Below, one piece after another: positions 1 to 4,955 of a DNA stretch of 5,618 bases (positions are counted from its first letter, which is position 1; each line of letters opens with the position of its first letter). The DNA comes from Patescibacteria group bacterium (GTDB taxonomy: Bacteria > Patescibacteriota > Minisyncoccia > Minisyncoccales > PEYH01): positions 1 to 5,618 of the forward strand of contig JAHIEL010000084.1 in the NCBI GenBank assembly GCA_018901715.1. Direction: 5' to 3'. Below the pieces are notes generated by a model, which ran no database searches, had not been told where the DNA came from, and saw only the letters and a list, made by a program, of their open reading frames with translations. The translations under genes and the position numbers were made by a program.

Positions 1-8
1 CGGAGCCA
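1..8 (+). tRNA. Fragment: probable 3' end of a second tRNA-Asn
   Basis: CGGAGCCA equals the last acceptor-stem bases, discriminator G and CCA of the complete tRNA-Asn at 1719-1793, here on the opposite strand. Eight bases alone would mean nothing, but they sit at the end of a 126-base copy of that locus. Whether a complete tRNA continues to the left cannot be seen. Confidence 0.45.
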
Positions 9-35
9 AATTGTATGTTGCGAGTTTGTTGCCTC

Positions 36-48
36 GGCGCTTCGCGCC
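36..48. repeat. Small hairpin with TTC loop, left copy
   Basis: ggcgc-ttc-gcgcc is a 5 bp stem with a 3-base loop, flanked by two direct copies of gcctcggc at 31-38 and 46-53. The identical hairpin recurs inverted at 1679-1691 within the recombinase gene. It has no T-run directly after it on either strand, so it is not a canonical terminator. Confidence 0.7.
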
Positions 49-102
49 TCGGCAGGCAGATTGTATAGTATTTGCCAAGATTTTTTGGGTTTAATCGCCA
101 CC

Positions 103-118
103 TTTTGCGAAAGCAAAA
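103..118. repeat. Hairpin with GAAA loop, left copy
   Basis: ttttgc-gaaa-gcaaaa forms a 6 bp stem with a 4-base loop. Its inverted counterpart at 1609-1624 has the same stem but loop tggc (gcca on the opposite strand). The only two substitutions between the 126-base arms fall in this loop. Confidence 0.7.
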
Positions 119-127
119 CGCGGTTCG

Positions 128-144
128 CCGTTGCGAAGCAACGG
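128..144. repeat. Hairpin present only in the left arm
   Basis: ccgttgc-gaa-gcaacgg is a perfect 7 bp stem with a GAA loop. It lies in a block (about 127-160) with no counterpart in the right arm, where position 1601 is followed directly by the next matching block at 1599. It therefore looks like an insertion into the left copy, or a deletion from the right. Confidence 0.7.
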
Positions 145-160
145 ATAAATGAAATTTATA

Positions 161-210
161 AGCCAATCCTTTTTATTTCCGCCTTTGGCGGAAAGCAAAG
201 CGATAATTTT
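161..210 (+). repeat. Patchy inner continuation of the left inverted-repeat arm
   Basis: agccaatcc at 161-169 and gcaaagcgataatttt at 195-210 are exact reverse complements of 1591-1599 and 1539-1554, in the same order and at similar spacing. The 25 bases between them form a hairpin (176-194) different from the one at the matching place on the right (1557-1584). Confidence 0.75.
176..194. repeat. Left-arm hairpin replacing the right-arm hairpin
   Basis: tttccgcc-ttt-ggcggaaa is a perfect 8 bp stem with a 3-base loop. It occupies the place held by a 12 bp-stem hairpin of unrelated sequence in the right arm (1557-1584). The 41 bases from 211 to the recombinase start contain no convincing promoter or ribosome binding site. 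Confidence 0.75.
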
Positions 211-251
211 TAATAGCCCAAAAGCGATAGTTCAATAAATTCACTACAAGT

Positions 252-1733
252 ATGAAATATTTTTTATACATTAGAAAATCCACCGACGAAGACGACAGAC
301 AAGTTTTGTCGTTGGAAGCGCAAGAAACGGAATTGAAAGAATTTGCCTTGCGGGAAAATCTTTTGATCGCCGCTACTTTCCGCGAATCGCAGACCGCCAA
401 AGAGCCGGGCAGACCAATTTTCAACGATATGCTCAAAAGAATGGAAAGCGGCGAGGCCGAGGGGATTTTAGCGTGGCACCCCGATAGATTGGCGAGAAAC
501 AGCATAGATGGCGGACGAATAATATTTTTGATTGATACCGGAAAAATCAAAGCGCTAAAATCCCCGACATTTTGGTTTGAGCCAACCCCGCAAGGCAAAT
601 TCATGTTGAATATCGCTTTTGGGCAATCAAAATACTTTGTTGATAATCTTTCAGAGAATACTAAAAGAGGGTTGCGTCAAAAATTGCGCCGAGGCGAATT
701 GCCCGGCTACGCTCCGCTGGGATATTTGAACGACTTGCTAAAACACACAATGTATAAAGACCCTGAAAGATTTCGCCTCGTCAAGAAAATTTTTGAACTT
801 TACGCAACCGGCAATTATTCTCTGAAAGATGTGCGGAAGTTAATAACTTCCGCCGGCTTGTTGAGCCGAAAGAAAAATATGCTTTCCGTTTCCAATATCC
901 AAAGCATACTTTCCAATTCTTTTTATTACGGCGTTTTCAAATATAACGGCGAAATGTATGACGGAAAGCATGAGCCAATGATTCCAAAGAAACTTTTTGA
1001 AGCGTGCCAGAAAGTGATGGCGGATCGTTCGCGTCCGAAAAAGCCGAGCCAAAAAGAATATCCGTTTAGAAATATGCTCGTTTGCGGAGAATGCGGTTGC
1101 GCCATCACTTCCGAAACGCAAAAAGGGCACAACTATTATCGTTGCACTAAAAAGCGGGATAAAAAATGTTCGCAAAAATATATTCGCGAGGAAGTTTTGG
1201 CCGATCTTGTCGCAAACGAGCTTCAAAAAGTTTCTTTGTCTTCCGCTTGGGCGGAGTGGATGTTAAACGAGCTAAACAAGGAAGAAACGGAAGCCGCCCA
1301 AAGCGGAGCCGTTTTCGCTCAAAATCTCAAAGACAAAATAAAAGAGCTTGAGGGAAAGCTCGATATACTTTTAGACGCTCATTTGGACGGCACAATTTCA
1401 CGCGAGGAATACACCGCTAAAAAAGAAAAAATCATCAACGAAAAAAGCGAGCTTTCCGAAAAATCAAAGGATTTTGAGCGAAACGGCAATCATTGGCTCG
1501 AACCGGCACGACAATTCATTTTAGCGGCTCAACAAGCCAAAATTATCGCTTTGCAAGAAAATCCCGTCGCGGGACGGGATTTTCTCAAAAGGATTGGCTC
1601 GAACCGCGTTTTGCTGGCGCAAAAGGTGGCGATTAAACCCAAAAAATCTTGGCAAATACTATACAATCTGCCTGCCGAGGCGCGAAGCGCCGAGGCAACA
1701 AACTCGCAACATACAATTTGGCTCCGCGGGTAG
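252..1733 (+). CDS. Large serine recombinase (site-specific integrase/resolvase family)
   Basis: This DNA strand-exchange enzyme uses a serine nucleophile. Residues 1-145 form the resolvase/invertase catalytic domain: Arg8 and Ser10 in YIRKS, and Arg79 and Arg82 in HPDRLARN, fit the active site. GELPGYAPLGY (148-158) opens the Recombinase domain, which runs to about 265. A zinc ribbon follows with Cys278, Cys281, Cys298 and Cys306, then a charged coiled-coil segment (about 340-410) and a C-terminal tail. At 493 residues it is a typical large serine recombinase and looks intact. The start is the first ATG, giving the usual short lead to the catalytic serine; no Shine-Dalgarno is visible. Its last 62 residues lie in the right inverted-repeat arm, and the stop lies inside the convergent tRNA-Asn gene. 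It is GC-richer than the operon to its right (33 of 60 G+C at 361-420 against 16 of 60 at 3241-3300), which suggests transfer. Whether it integrates, excises or inverts is not shown. Confidence 0.95.
   Translation: MKYFLYIRKSTDEDDRQVLSLEAQETELKEFALRENLLIAATFRESQTAKEPGRPIFNDMLKRMESGEAEGILAWHPDRLARNSIDGGRIIFLIDTGKIKALKSPTFWFEPTPQGKFMLNIAFGQSKYFVDNLSENTKRGLRQKLRRGELPGYAPLGYLNDLLKHTMYKDPERFRLVKKIFELYATGNYSLKDVRKLITSAGLLSRKKNMLSVSNIQSILSNSFYYGVFKYNGEMYDGKHEPMIPKKLFEACQKVMADRSRPKKPSQKEYPFRNMLVCGECGCAITSETQKGHNYYRCTKKRDKKCSQKYIREEVLADLVANELQKVSLSSAWAEWMLNELNKEETEAAQSGAVFAQNLKDKIKELEGKLDILLDAHLDGTISREEYTAKKEKIINEKSELSEKSKDFERNGNHWLEPARQFILAAQQAKIIALQENPVAGRDFLKRIGSNRVLLAQKVAIKPKKSWQILYNLPAEARSAEATNSQHTIWLRG
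1539..1599 (-). repeat. Patchy inner continuation of the right inverted-repeat arm
   Basis: 1539-1554 and 1591-1599 are exact inverted copies of 195-210 and 161-169. The part between them differs and holds a long hairpin. All of it is recombinase coding sequence (residues about 430-450). Confidence 0.75.
1557..1584. repeat. Long perfect hairpin inside the recombinase gene
   Basis: gaaaatcccgtc (1557-1568), loop gcgg, then gacgggattttc (1573-1584) gives a 12 bp perfect stem. It is read in frame and contributes residues around ENPVAGRDF (436-444). At the matching position in the left arm the hairpin has a different sequence. Confidence 0.8.
1609..1624. repeat. Hairpin with TGGC loop, right copy
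   Basis: ttttgc-tggc-gcaaaa, a 6 bp stem. It is the inverted counterpart of 103-118, with the stem conserved and the loop changed. In the recombinase it spans codons Val453 to Lys458. Confidence 0.7.
1679..1691. repeat. Small GAA-loop hairpin, right copy, in coding sequence
   Basis: ggcgc-gaa-gcgcc, with gccgaggc repeated on both sides (1674-1681 and 1689-1696). In frame it gives the low-complexity peptide PAEARSAEA (474-482) near the recombinase C-terminus, which looks like a palindromic element read through as protein. Confidence 0.7.
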
Positions 1734-1793
1734 GACTCGAACCTACAGCCTAACGGTTAACAGCCGTTTGCTCTACCATTGAGCTACCGCGGA
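1719..1793 (-). tRNA. tRNA-Asn (anticodon GTT), CCA encoded
   Basis: On the minus strand the cloverleaf is complete. It has acceptor stem TCCGCGG pairing with CCGCGGA, D-stem GCTC/GAGC, anticodon stem AACGG/CCGTT around loop CTGTTAA (anticodon GTT, reading AAC/AAU), a 5-base variable loop, T-stem GTAGG/CCTAC around TTCGAGT, discriminator G and a genome-encoded CCA (1719-1721). The mature body is 72 bases plus CCA. The convergent recombinase ORF overlaps its 3' end by 15 bases, and the inverted repeat reaches at least 1726, inside the acceptor stem. It has its own promoter just upstream. No clear intrinsic terminator follows: the hairpin at 1679-1691 lacks a T-run. Confidence 0.97.
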
Positions 1794-1801
1794 ATGTGGT
1801 T

Positions 1802-1830
1802 AATATACTACAAATGTTCGTTTTTTTCAA
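1802..1830 (-). promoter_or_regulatory. Sigma-70-type promoter for tRNA-Asn
   Basis: On the minus strand there is a -35 TTGAAA (1830-1825), exactly 17 bases, then a -10 TATATT (1807-1802). Each hexamer matches consensus at 5 of 6. The -10 ends 8 bases before the tRNA 5' end at 1793, so the leader would be only a base or two. The tRNA can therefore be transcribed independently of rpoD upstream. Confidence 0.75.
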
Positions 1831-1847
1831 GGAAAAAGCGCTTAGCG

Positions 1848-1867
1848 ATCAATAATCAATAATCAAT
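1848..1867. repeat. Tandem heptamer, nearly three copies
   Basis: atcaata-atcaata-atcaat lies directly against the end of rpoD (its stop is 1868-1870 on the minus strand). No convincing rpoD terminator is seen here; only an imperfect A/T hairpin is possible around 1819-1840. Its role, if any, is unknown. Confidence 0.6.
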
Positions 1868-3124
1868 CTAGTATCCTTCTAATTTTTTTAAATTCTCATG
1901 CTTTCTTATCTTTTCCAACGCCTTTGCTTCAATCTGCCTGATTCGTTCTCTTGTTACTCCAAAAACTTCGCCTACTTCCTGCAAAGTATGTGTCACCCCA
2001 TCTTTCAAGCCAAATCTCATTGATAAAATTCTCCGTTCTCTTTCAGTTAAGTCAATCATAACTTCAGCAAGCCGTTGCTTAAGTAATGCCCTGCCCGCTT
2101 TTTTAGACGGTGATGGCATATCTTCATCTTTTATAAACTCGGCTAAAACACTATCATCTTCATCTTTATCCCCTATCGGAGTTTCTAAAGAAATTGTTTT
2201 TTGCGCTATAGTTTTAATGTGTCTTGCCTTCTTAACAGTAATACCCATTTCCCTAGCAATCTCTTCTATGCTTGGCTCTCTGCTTAGCTCCCGCAAAAGC
2301 TCTCTTCTTACTTTAGTAAACTTAGAAATTGTCTCTATCATATGAACAGGAATTCTTATAGTCCTTGCCTGGTCTGCTAACGCTCTGGTAATCGCCTGTC
2401 TTATCCACCATGTAGCATAAGTTGAAAATTTATATCCTCTACGCCAATCAAATTTTTCCGATGCCCTGAAAAGACCAGTGTTTCCCTCTTGAATTAAATC
2501 AAGCAAAGTAAGATTTGGCGAACGGCCGATGTATCTTTTGGCAATAGAAACAACCAACCGCAAATTAGCGCTTATTAATTTCTGCTTAGCTGCTATATCA
2601 TTTTTTTCAATTCTTTTAGCTAATTCTTTTTCTTCTTTAGCGCTCAAAAAATTAACTTTGCCTATCTCTTTTAAATACATTTGAACAGAATCCGGTTTGC
2701 TCCTTATAATTCTAGCTTTTTTCTTTGAATCATCTTCCACATCTAAAAACCCAGTGCTTTTCTTGAGCTCAACGCCCTCTTTTTCCATGCGTTCATAAAA
2801 ATCTTCCAGCCCATCAATGTCCCTATCTGCTCCAGGAAATAGATGTAACACTTCTGCATAAGTGATAAATCCACGACTCCTGCCCCTTTTTACCAATTCA
2901 TCTATTTTCTCTTCTGCAAAAATCTGTTTTTTTCTAATTCTTGGCTTTTTGACAACTCCTTTTTTTATTAATTTCTTTACTGGCTTCTTCCCTACTTTCC
3001 TTGCTGATTTCTTTGTTGCTTTCTTTGCTGGCTTCTTCATTGGCTTTTGCTTTTTCACAGAACTCTTTGGCTTCTTGTCTTTTTTATCCACTTTTTTAGC
3101 TAATATTTTCTTTTGTTTCTTCAT
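1868..3124 (-). CDS. rpoD: Primary RNA polymerase sigma factor (sigma-70, RpoD/SigA)
   Basis: The housekeeping sigma subunit directs RNA polymerase to -35/-10 promoters. Domains in order are a lysine-rich tail (1-67), a region 1.1-like segment (about 70-128), region 1.2 (DSVQMYLKEIG, from 145), region 2 (about 183-253, with LIQEGNTGLFRASEKFDWRR and FSTYATWWIRQAI, the -10 recognition and melting part), region 3 (about 262-338) and region 4 (about 351-411), whose helix-turn-helix TLQEVGEVFGVTRERIRQIE (380-399) binds the -35. Having region 1.2 and the intact TWWIRQAI motif marks a primary sigma rather than an alternative one. At 418 residues it is close to compact SigA proteins and lacks the large insert of E. 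coli RpoD. The first ATG is used. No Shine-Dalgarno precedes it; an AT palindrome (3125-3141) abuts the start. It is cotranscribed with dnaG, 55 bases upstream. The tail has 31 lysines in 67 residues, which is unusual. Confidence 0.97.
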   Translation of the reverse strand: MKKQKKILAKKVDKKDKKPKSSVKKQKPMKKPAKKATKKSARKVGKKPVKKLIKKGVVKKPRIRKKQIFAEEKIDELVKRGRSRGFITYAEVLHLFPGADRDIDGLEDFYERMEKEGVELKKSTGFLDVEDDSKKKARIIRSKPDSVQMYLKEIGKVNFLSAKEEKELAKRIEKNDIAAKQKLISANLRLVVSIAKRYIGRSPNLTLLDLIQEGNTGLFRASEKFDWRRGYKFSTYATWWIRQAITRALADQARTIRIPVHMIETISKFTKVRRELLRELSREPSIEEIAREMGITVKKARHIKTIAQKTISLETPIGDKDEDDSVLAEFIKDEDMPSPSKKAGRALLKQRLAEVMIDLTERERRILSMRFGLKDGVTHTLQEVGEVFGVTRERIRQIEAKALEKIRKHENLKKLEGY

Positions 3125-3141
3125 ATTAAAATTATTTTAAT
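3125..3141. promoter_or_regulatory. AT-rich perfect palindrome abutting the rpoD start
   Basis: attaaaat-t-attttaat is a perfect 8+1+8 palindrome directly upstream of the rpoD ATG, where a ribosome binding site would be expected. It is all A/T, so any hairpin would be weak. It may be no more than an unstructured AT leader or a protein-binding site. Confidence 0.4.
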
Positions 3142-3147
3142 AGATTT

Positions 3148-3165
3148 CCGCGGCTAAAGCCACGG
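3148..3165 (-). repeat. Hairpin between dnaG and rpoD
   Basis: In the operon transcript this reads CCGUGGC-UUUA-GCCGCGG, a 7 bp stem fully paired when one G-U wobble is allowed. It is the only GC-rich stretch in the 55-base gap. No U-run follows on the transcribed strand, so it is unlikely to be a full terminator. It could be an RNA-processing or stability element that sets rpoD level relative to dnaG, or an interspersed palindromic repeat. Confidence 0.65.
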
Positions 3166-3179
3166 CGCTATTTTTCGGT

Positions 3180-4934
3180 TTATAATAAAGATTTTGCCAG
3201 CTCGTTAAATTCTTTTGAAAGCTCTTTTACCTTAGAAGATTCTTTACCAGCTTCAGCTTGTTTAATTTCTTCAGATAATTTCTGTAATCTTTCTTTTTTA
3301 AAAATCTGCGAAAGTTCTTCTAAGGAAACAATTATTTCTTCTTCATCATCTACTTCTCTTATTAACTTCTCCGCCTCCCCGGTCAAAGCTAATTCATTCA
3401 AAAGTTCTTTTGTATTATCGTCTGTGTCTATCTCTTGATAATTCTTCCAAAATTCTTTTGAATCTTTCTTGAATTCTTTAATAATACCCCTTAATACCTC
3501 TGAAAAACAAGCCACTGCCTCGTCGTTAACAAGATTTATTCTTTCTGGAAAGTTTAAAAGTAGAGAGATTATCCTTTCCTCAATCAAGTCCTTGCGATTC
3601 TTCTTCTCTGTTTTAAACTTCTCTTCTCCGGGCTCTGTTTCTGTGCTTAAATTCGTATATTTACTCAATTCCTGCTCAACGCTATGTTCAGTAACATCTA
3701 ATTGTTTCGCCAATTCTTTCGTCCAATGGGATTGTTCAATTTTATTCTGAATTTTGGCAACAATCGGCAAAAGAGTAGAGGAAATCTTTTTCTTGTCCTC
3801 TATTTTACTTTTATCAAAACTTAAAAATGCTTTTTCAAAATAGAAATCAAGAATAGACCTTGATTCTTTAATAAATTTTTTCCATTGTTCAGGAGCATCC
3901 ATAACAACATCTGCTGGGTCTTTTCCCTCTGGCAACATAGCTATTCTGATATCAAAACCATGAGCTTGCGCTAAATCAATGCCTCTTTTAGTAGCAGAGT
4001 CACCTGCAACATCCATATCAAAAGCAGTGATTAAATTATTAGAATATCGCTTTAAAATAGTAAGCTGTTGCGGAGTAAGAGCTGTGCCAGAAGTTGATAC
4101 CACATTATTAACTCCTGCCTGATCTGACAATATCACATCAGTATAACCCTCTACTAAAATACAATTATCTTCCTTTCTTATGGCAACTTTTGCCTTGTCC
4201 AAACCATATAAAATATTGCTTTTGTTATATAAAAGAGTATTAGGTAAATTAAGATATTTCGCTGGTTCTTCTCCTTCTTGCTTTAAGCTACCAAAAAATC
4301 TCCCGCCAAATCCAACCACTTGAGAATTTAAATCAAAAATAGGAAAAATTATCCTTGCCCTAAACCTATCATAAACTTTTCCATTTTTGCTCTCAAGCAA
4401 AAGCCCTGCTCTTTTAATTTCTCCCACAGAAAATCCTTTTTTCTGTAAAAAATCGCCCAAGCTATTCCAAGAGGCCGGAGCAAAACCAATCTGCCACTTT
4501 TTAATGGACTCTTCTGTTATCTTTCTATTCAACAAATATTGCTTTGCTTTTTGACCATTTTTGCCTTCATGGAGTTGCTGTTCGTAAAACTTAGTGCTTG
4601 TTTCTAAAATCTCATAAAATCTTTTTCTCTGGGTTTGAACTTGAGGGTCTTGTCTTTGAAGTTTCACTCCTGCTTTTTGAGCCAACAATCTTAAAGCATC
4701 TCCAAATTCTATGCCTTCAATCTCTTGAATAAAACTAAATGCGTCCCCATTTTTTCCACATCCGAAGCATCTCCATAACTGCCTTGTCGGGCTGACAAAA
4801 AATGATGGTTTTTTCTCTGAATGAAAAGGACAAACTGCACGATAATTAGCCCCAGTTTTACTCAGTTTAATATAGCCAGAAATAACATCTACTAAATCCA
4901 ATTTCTCTTTGATTTCTTGAATCGGAGAATCCAT
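3180..4934 (-). CDS. dnaG: DNA primase DnaG
   Basis: This enzyme synthesises RNA primers for the lagging strand and at replication start, working with the replicative helicase. The N-terminal zinc-binding domain has the CHC2 set Cys35, His38, Cys56 and Cys59. The catalytic core follows, with RFRARIIFPI (190-199) and FGGR (209-212), then the TOPRIM fold: Glu262 in VEGYTDV, the metal-binding FDMDVAG with Asp306 and Asp308, and GKDPAD (337-342). A charged linker (about 428-450) leads to a helical C-terminal part (about 450-584), the usual helicase-binding region. At 584 residues it is full length. The first ATG is used; it leaves the normal spacing to the zinc motif. No Shine-Dalgarno is seen in the 21 AT-rich bases separating it from the glycosyltransferase, so the two are probably cotranscribed. 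rpoD follows, as in the macromolecular-synthesis operon. Confidence 0.97.
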   Translation of the reverse strand: MDSPIQEIKEKLDLVDVISGYIKLSKTGANYRAVCPFHSEKKPSFFVSPTRQLWRCFGCGKNGDAFSFIQEIEGIEFGDALRLLAQKAGVKLQRQDPQVQTQRKRFYEILETSTKFYEQQLHEGKNGQKAKQYLLNRKITEESIKKWQIGFAPASWNSLGDFLQKKGFSVGEIKRAGLLLESKNGKVYDRFRARIIFPIFDLNSQVVGFGGRFFGSLKQEGEEPAKYLNLPNTLLYNKSNILYGLDKAKVAIRKEDNCILVEGYTDVILSDQAGVNNVVSTSGTALTPQQLTILKRYSNNLITAFDMDVAGDSATKRGIDLAQAHGFDIRIAMLPEGKDPADVVMDAPEQWKKFIKESRSILDFYFEKAFLSFDKSKIEDKKKISSTLLPIVAKIQNKIEQSHWTKELAKQLDVTEHSVEQELSKYTNLSTETEPGEEKFKTEKKNRKDLIEERIISLLLNFPERINLVNDEAVACFSEVLRGIIKEFKKDSKEFWKNYQEIDTDDNTKELLNELALTGEAEKLIREVDDEEEIIVSLEELSQIFKKERLQKLSEEIKQAEAGKESSKVKELSKEFNELAKSLL

Positions 4935-4955
4935 TGGTTATTTAAATATAAAAAA

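Larger units (their letters stand above)
1..126 (+). repeat. Left arm of the inverted repeat flanking the recombinase
   Basis: This stretch is the reverse complement of 1601-1726: position i pairs with 1727-i. Positions 1-106 match perfectly and 107-126 match at 18 of 20, the two differences being at 110 and 111. The repeat runs to the left edge of the window, so its outer end may be cut off. It begins CGGAGCCA, the 3' end of the tRNA-Asn seen complete on the right, and continues with what would be that tRNA's 3' flank. Read on the minus strand it also encodes the same peptide as the recombinase C-terminus. Confidence 0.95.
1..210 (-). pseudogene. Decayed inverted copy of a recombinase 3' end
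   Basis: Read on the minus strand, 126 to 1 encodes the same C-terminal peptide as the intact recombinase (residues about 451-491), with one Ala-to-Ser change at the position of Ala456 and one silent change. Further upstream, 210-195 encodes KIIAL exactly as in residues 430-434, and 169-161 matches again. The sequence between these blocks is replaced by other hairpins plus about 34 extra bases, and the frame is broken between KIIAL and the conserved end. No more of the gene is visible, because the intact recombinase starts at 252 on the other strand. I infer a truncated remnant of a related recombinase. The alternative is a duplication made for a structural or recombination role. Confidence 0.45.
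1601..1726 (-). repeat. Right arm of the inverted repeat flanking the recombinase
   Basis: Inverted copy of 1-126, with mismatches only at 1616 and 1617. It covers three things at once: the last 42 or so codons of the recombinase, the 3' flank of the tRNA-Asn, and the tRNA's CCA, discriminator and four acceptor-stem bases. The match ends at 1726 only because the window starts at position 1, so the repeat could extend further into the tRNA. Confidence 0.95.

Noticed and set aside
202..207. GATAAT as a -10 box for the recombinase
   Set aside because: There is no -35 at suitable spacing, and the hexamer lies in sequence shared with the opposite repeat arm inside the gene.
173..604. Minus-strand open frame over the recombinase start
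   Set aside because: It is a shadow of the catalytic domain, with no recognisable motif, and it spans the repeat boundary.
1..1733. CRISPR array or tandem-repeat array
   Set aside because: The repeats are inverted pairs and isolated hairpins, with no regular repeat-spacer pattern.
1594..1782. Open frame on + whose end translates as AGRTRTYSLTVNSRLLY
   Set aside because: This is the antisense of the tRNA-Asn, a common source of spurious proteins, and it overlaps the recombinase in another frame.
1794..1867. Intrinsic terminator after rpoD
   Set aside because: Only a 3 bp stem before a T-run and an imperfect A/T hairpin can be drawn; neither is strong enough to call.
2862..3140. Phe-rich open frame on + that looks like a membrane protein
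   Set aside because: It is the antisense of the lysine-rich start of rpoD; AAA/AAG codons read backwards give Phe/Leu. There is no independent support.
3469..3750. Plus-strand open frame within dnaG
   Set aside because: It is antisense to the well-supported DnaG C-terminal region and shows no domain or start signal.
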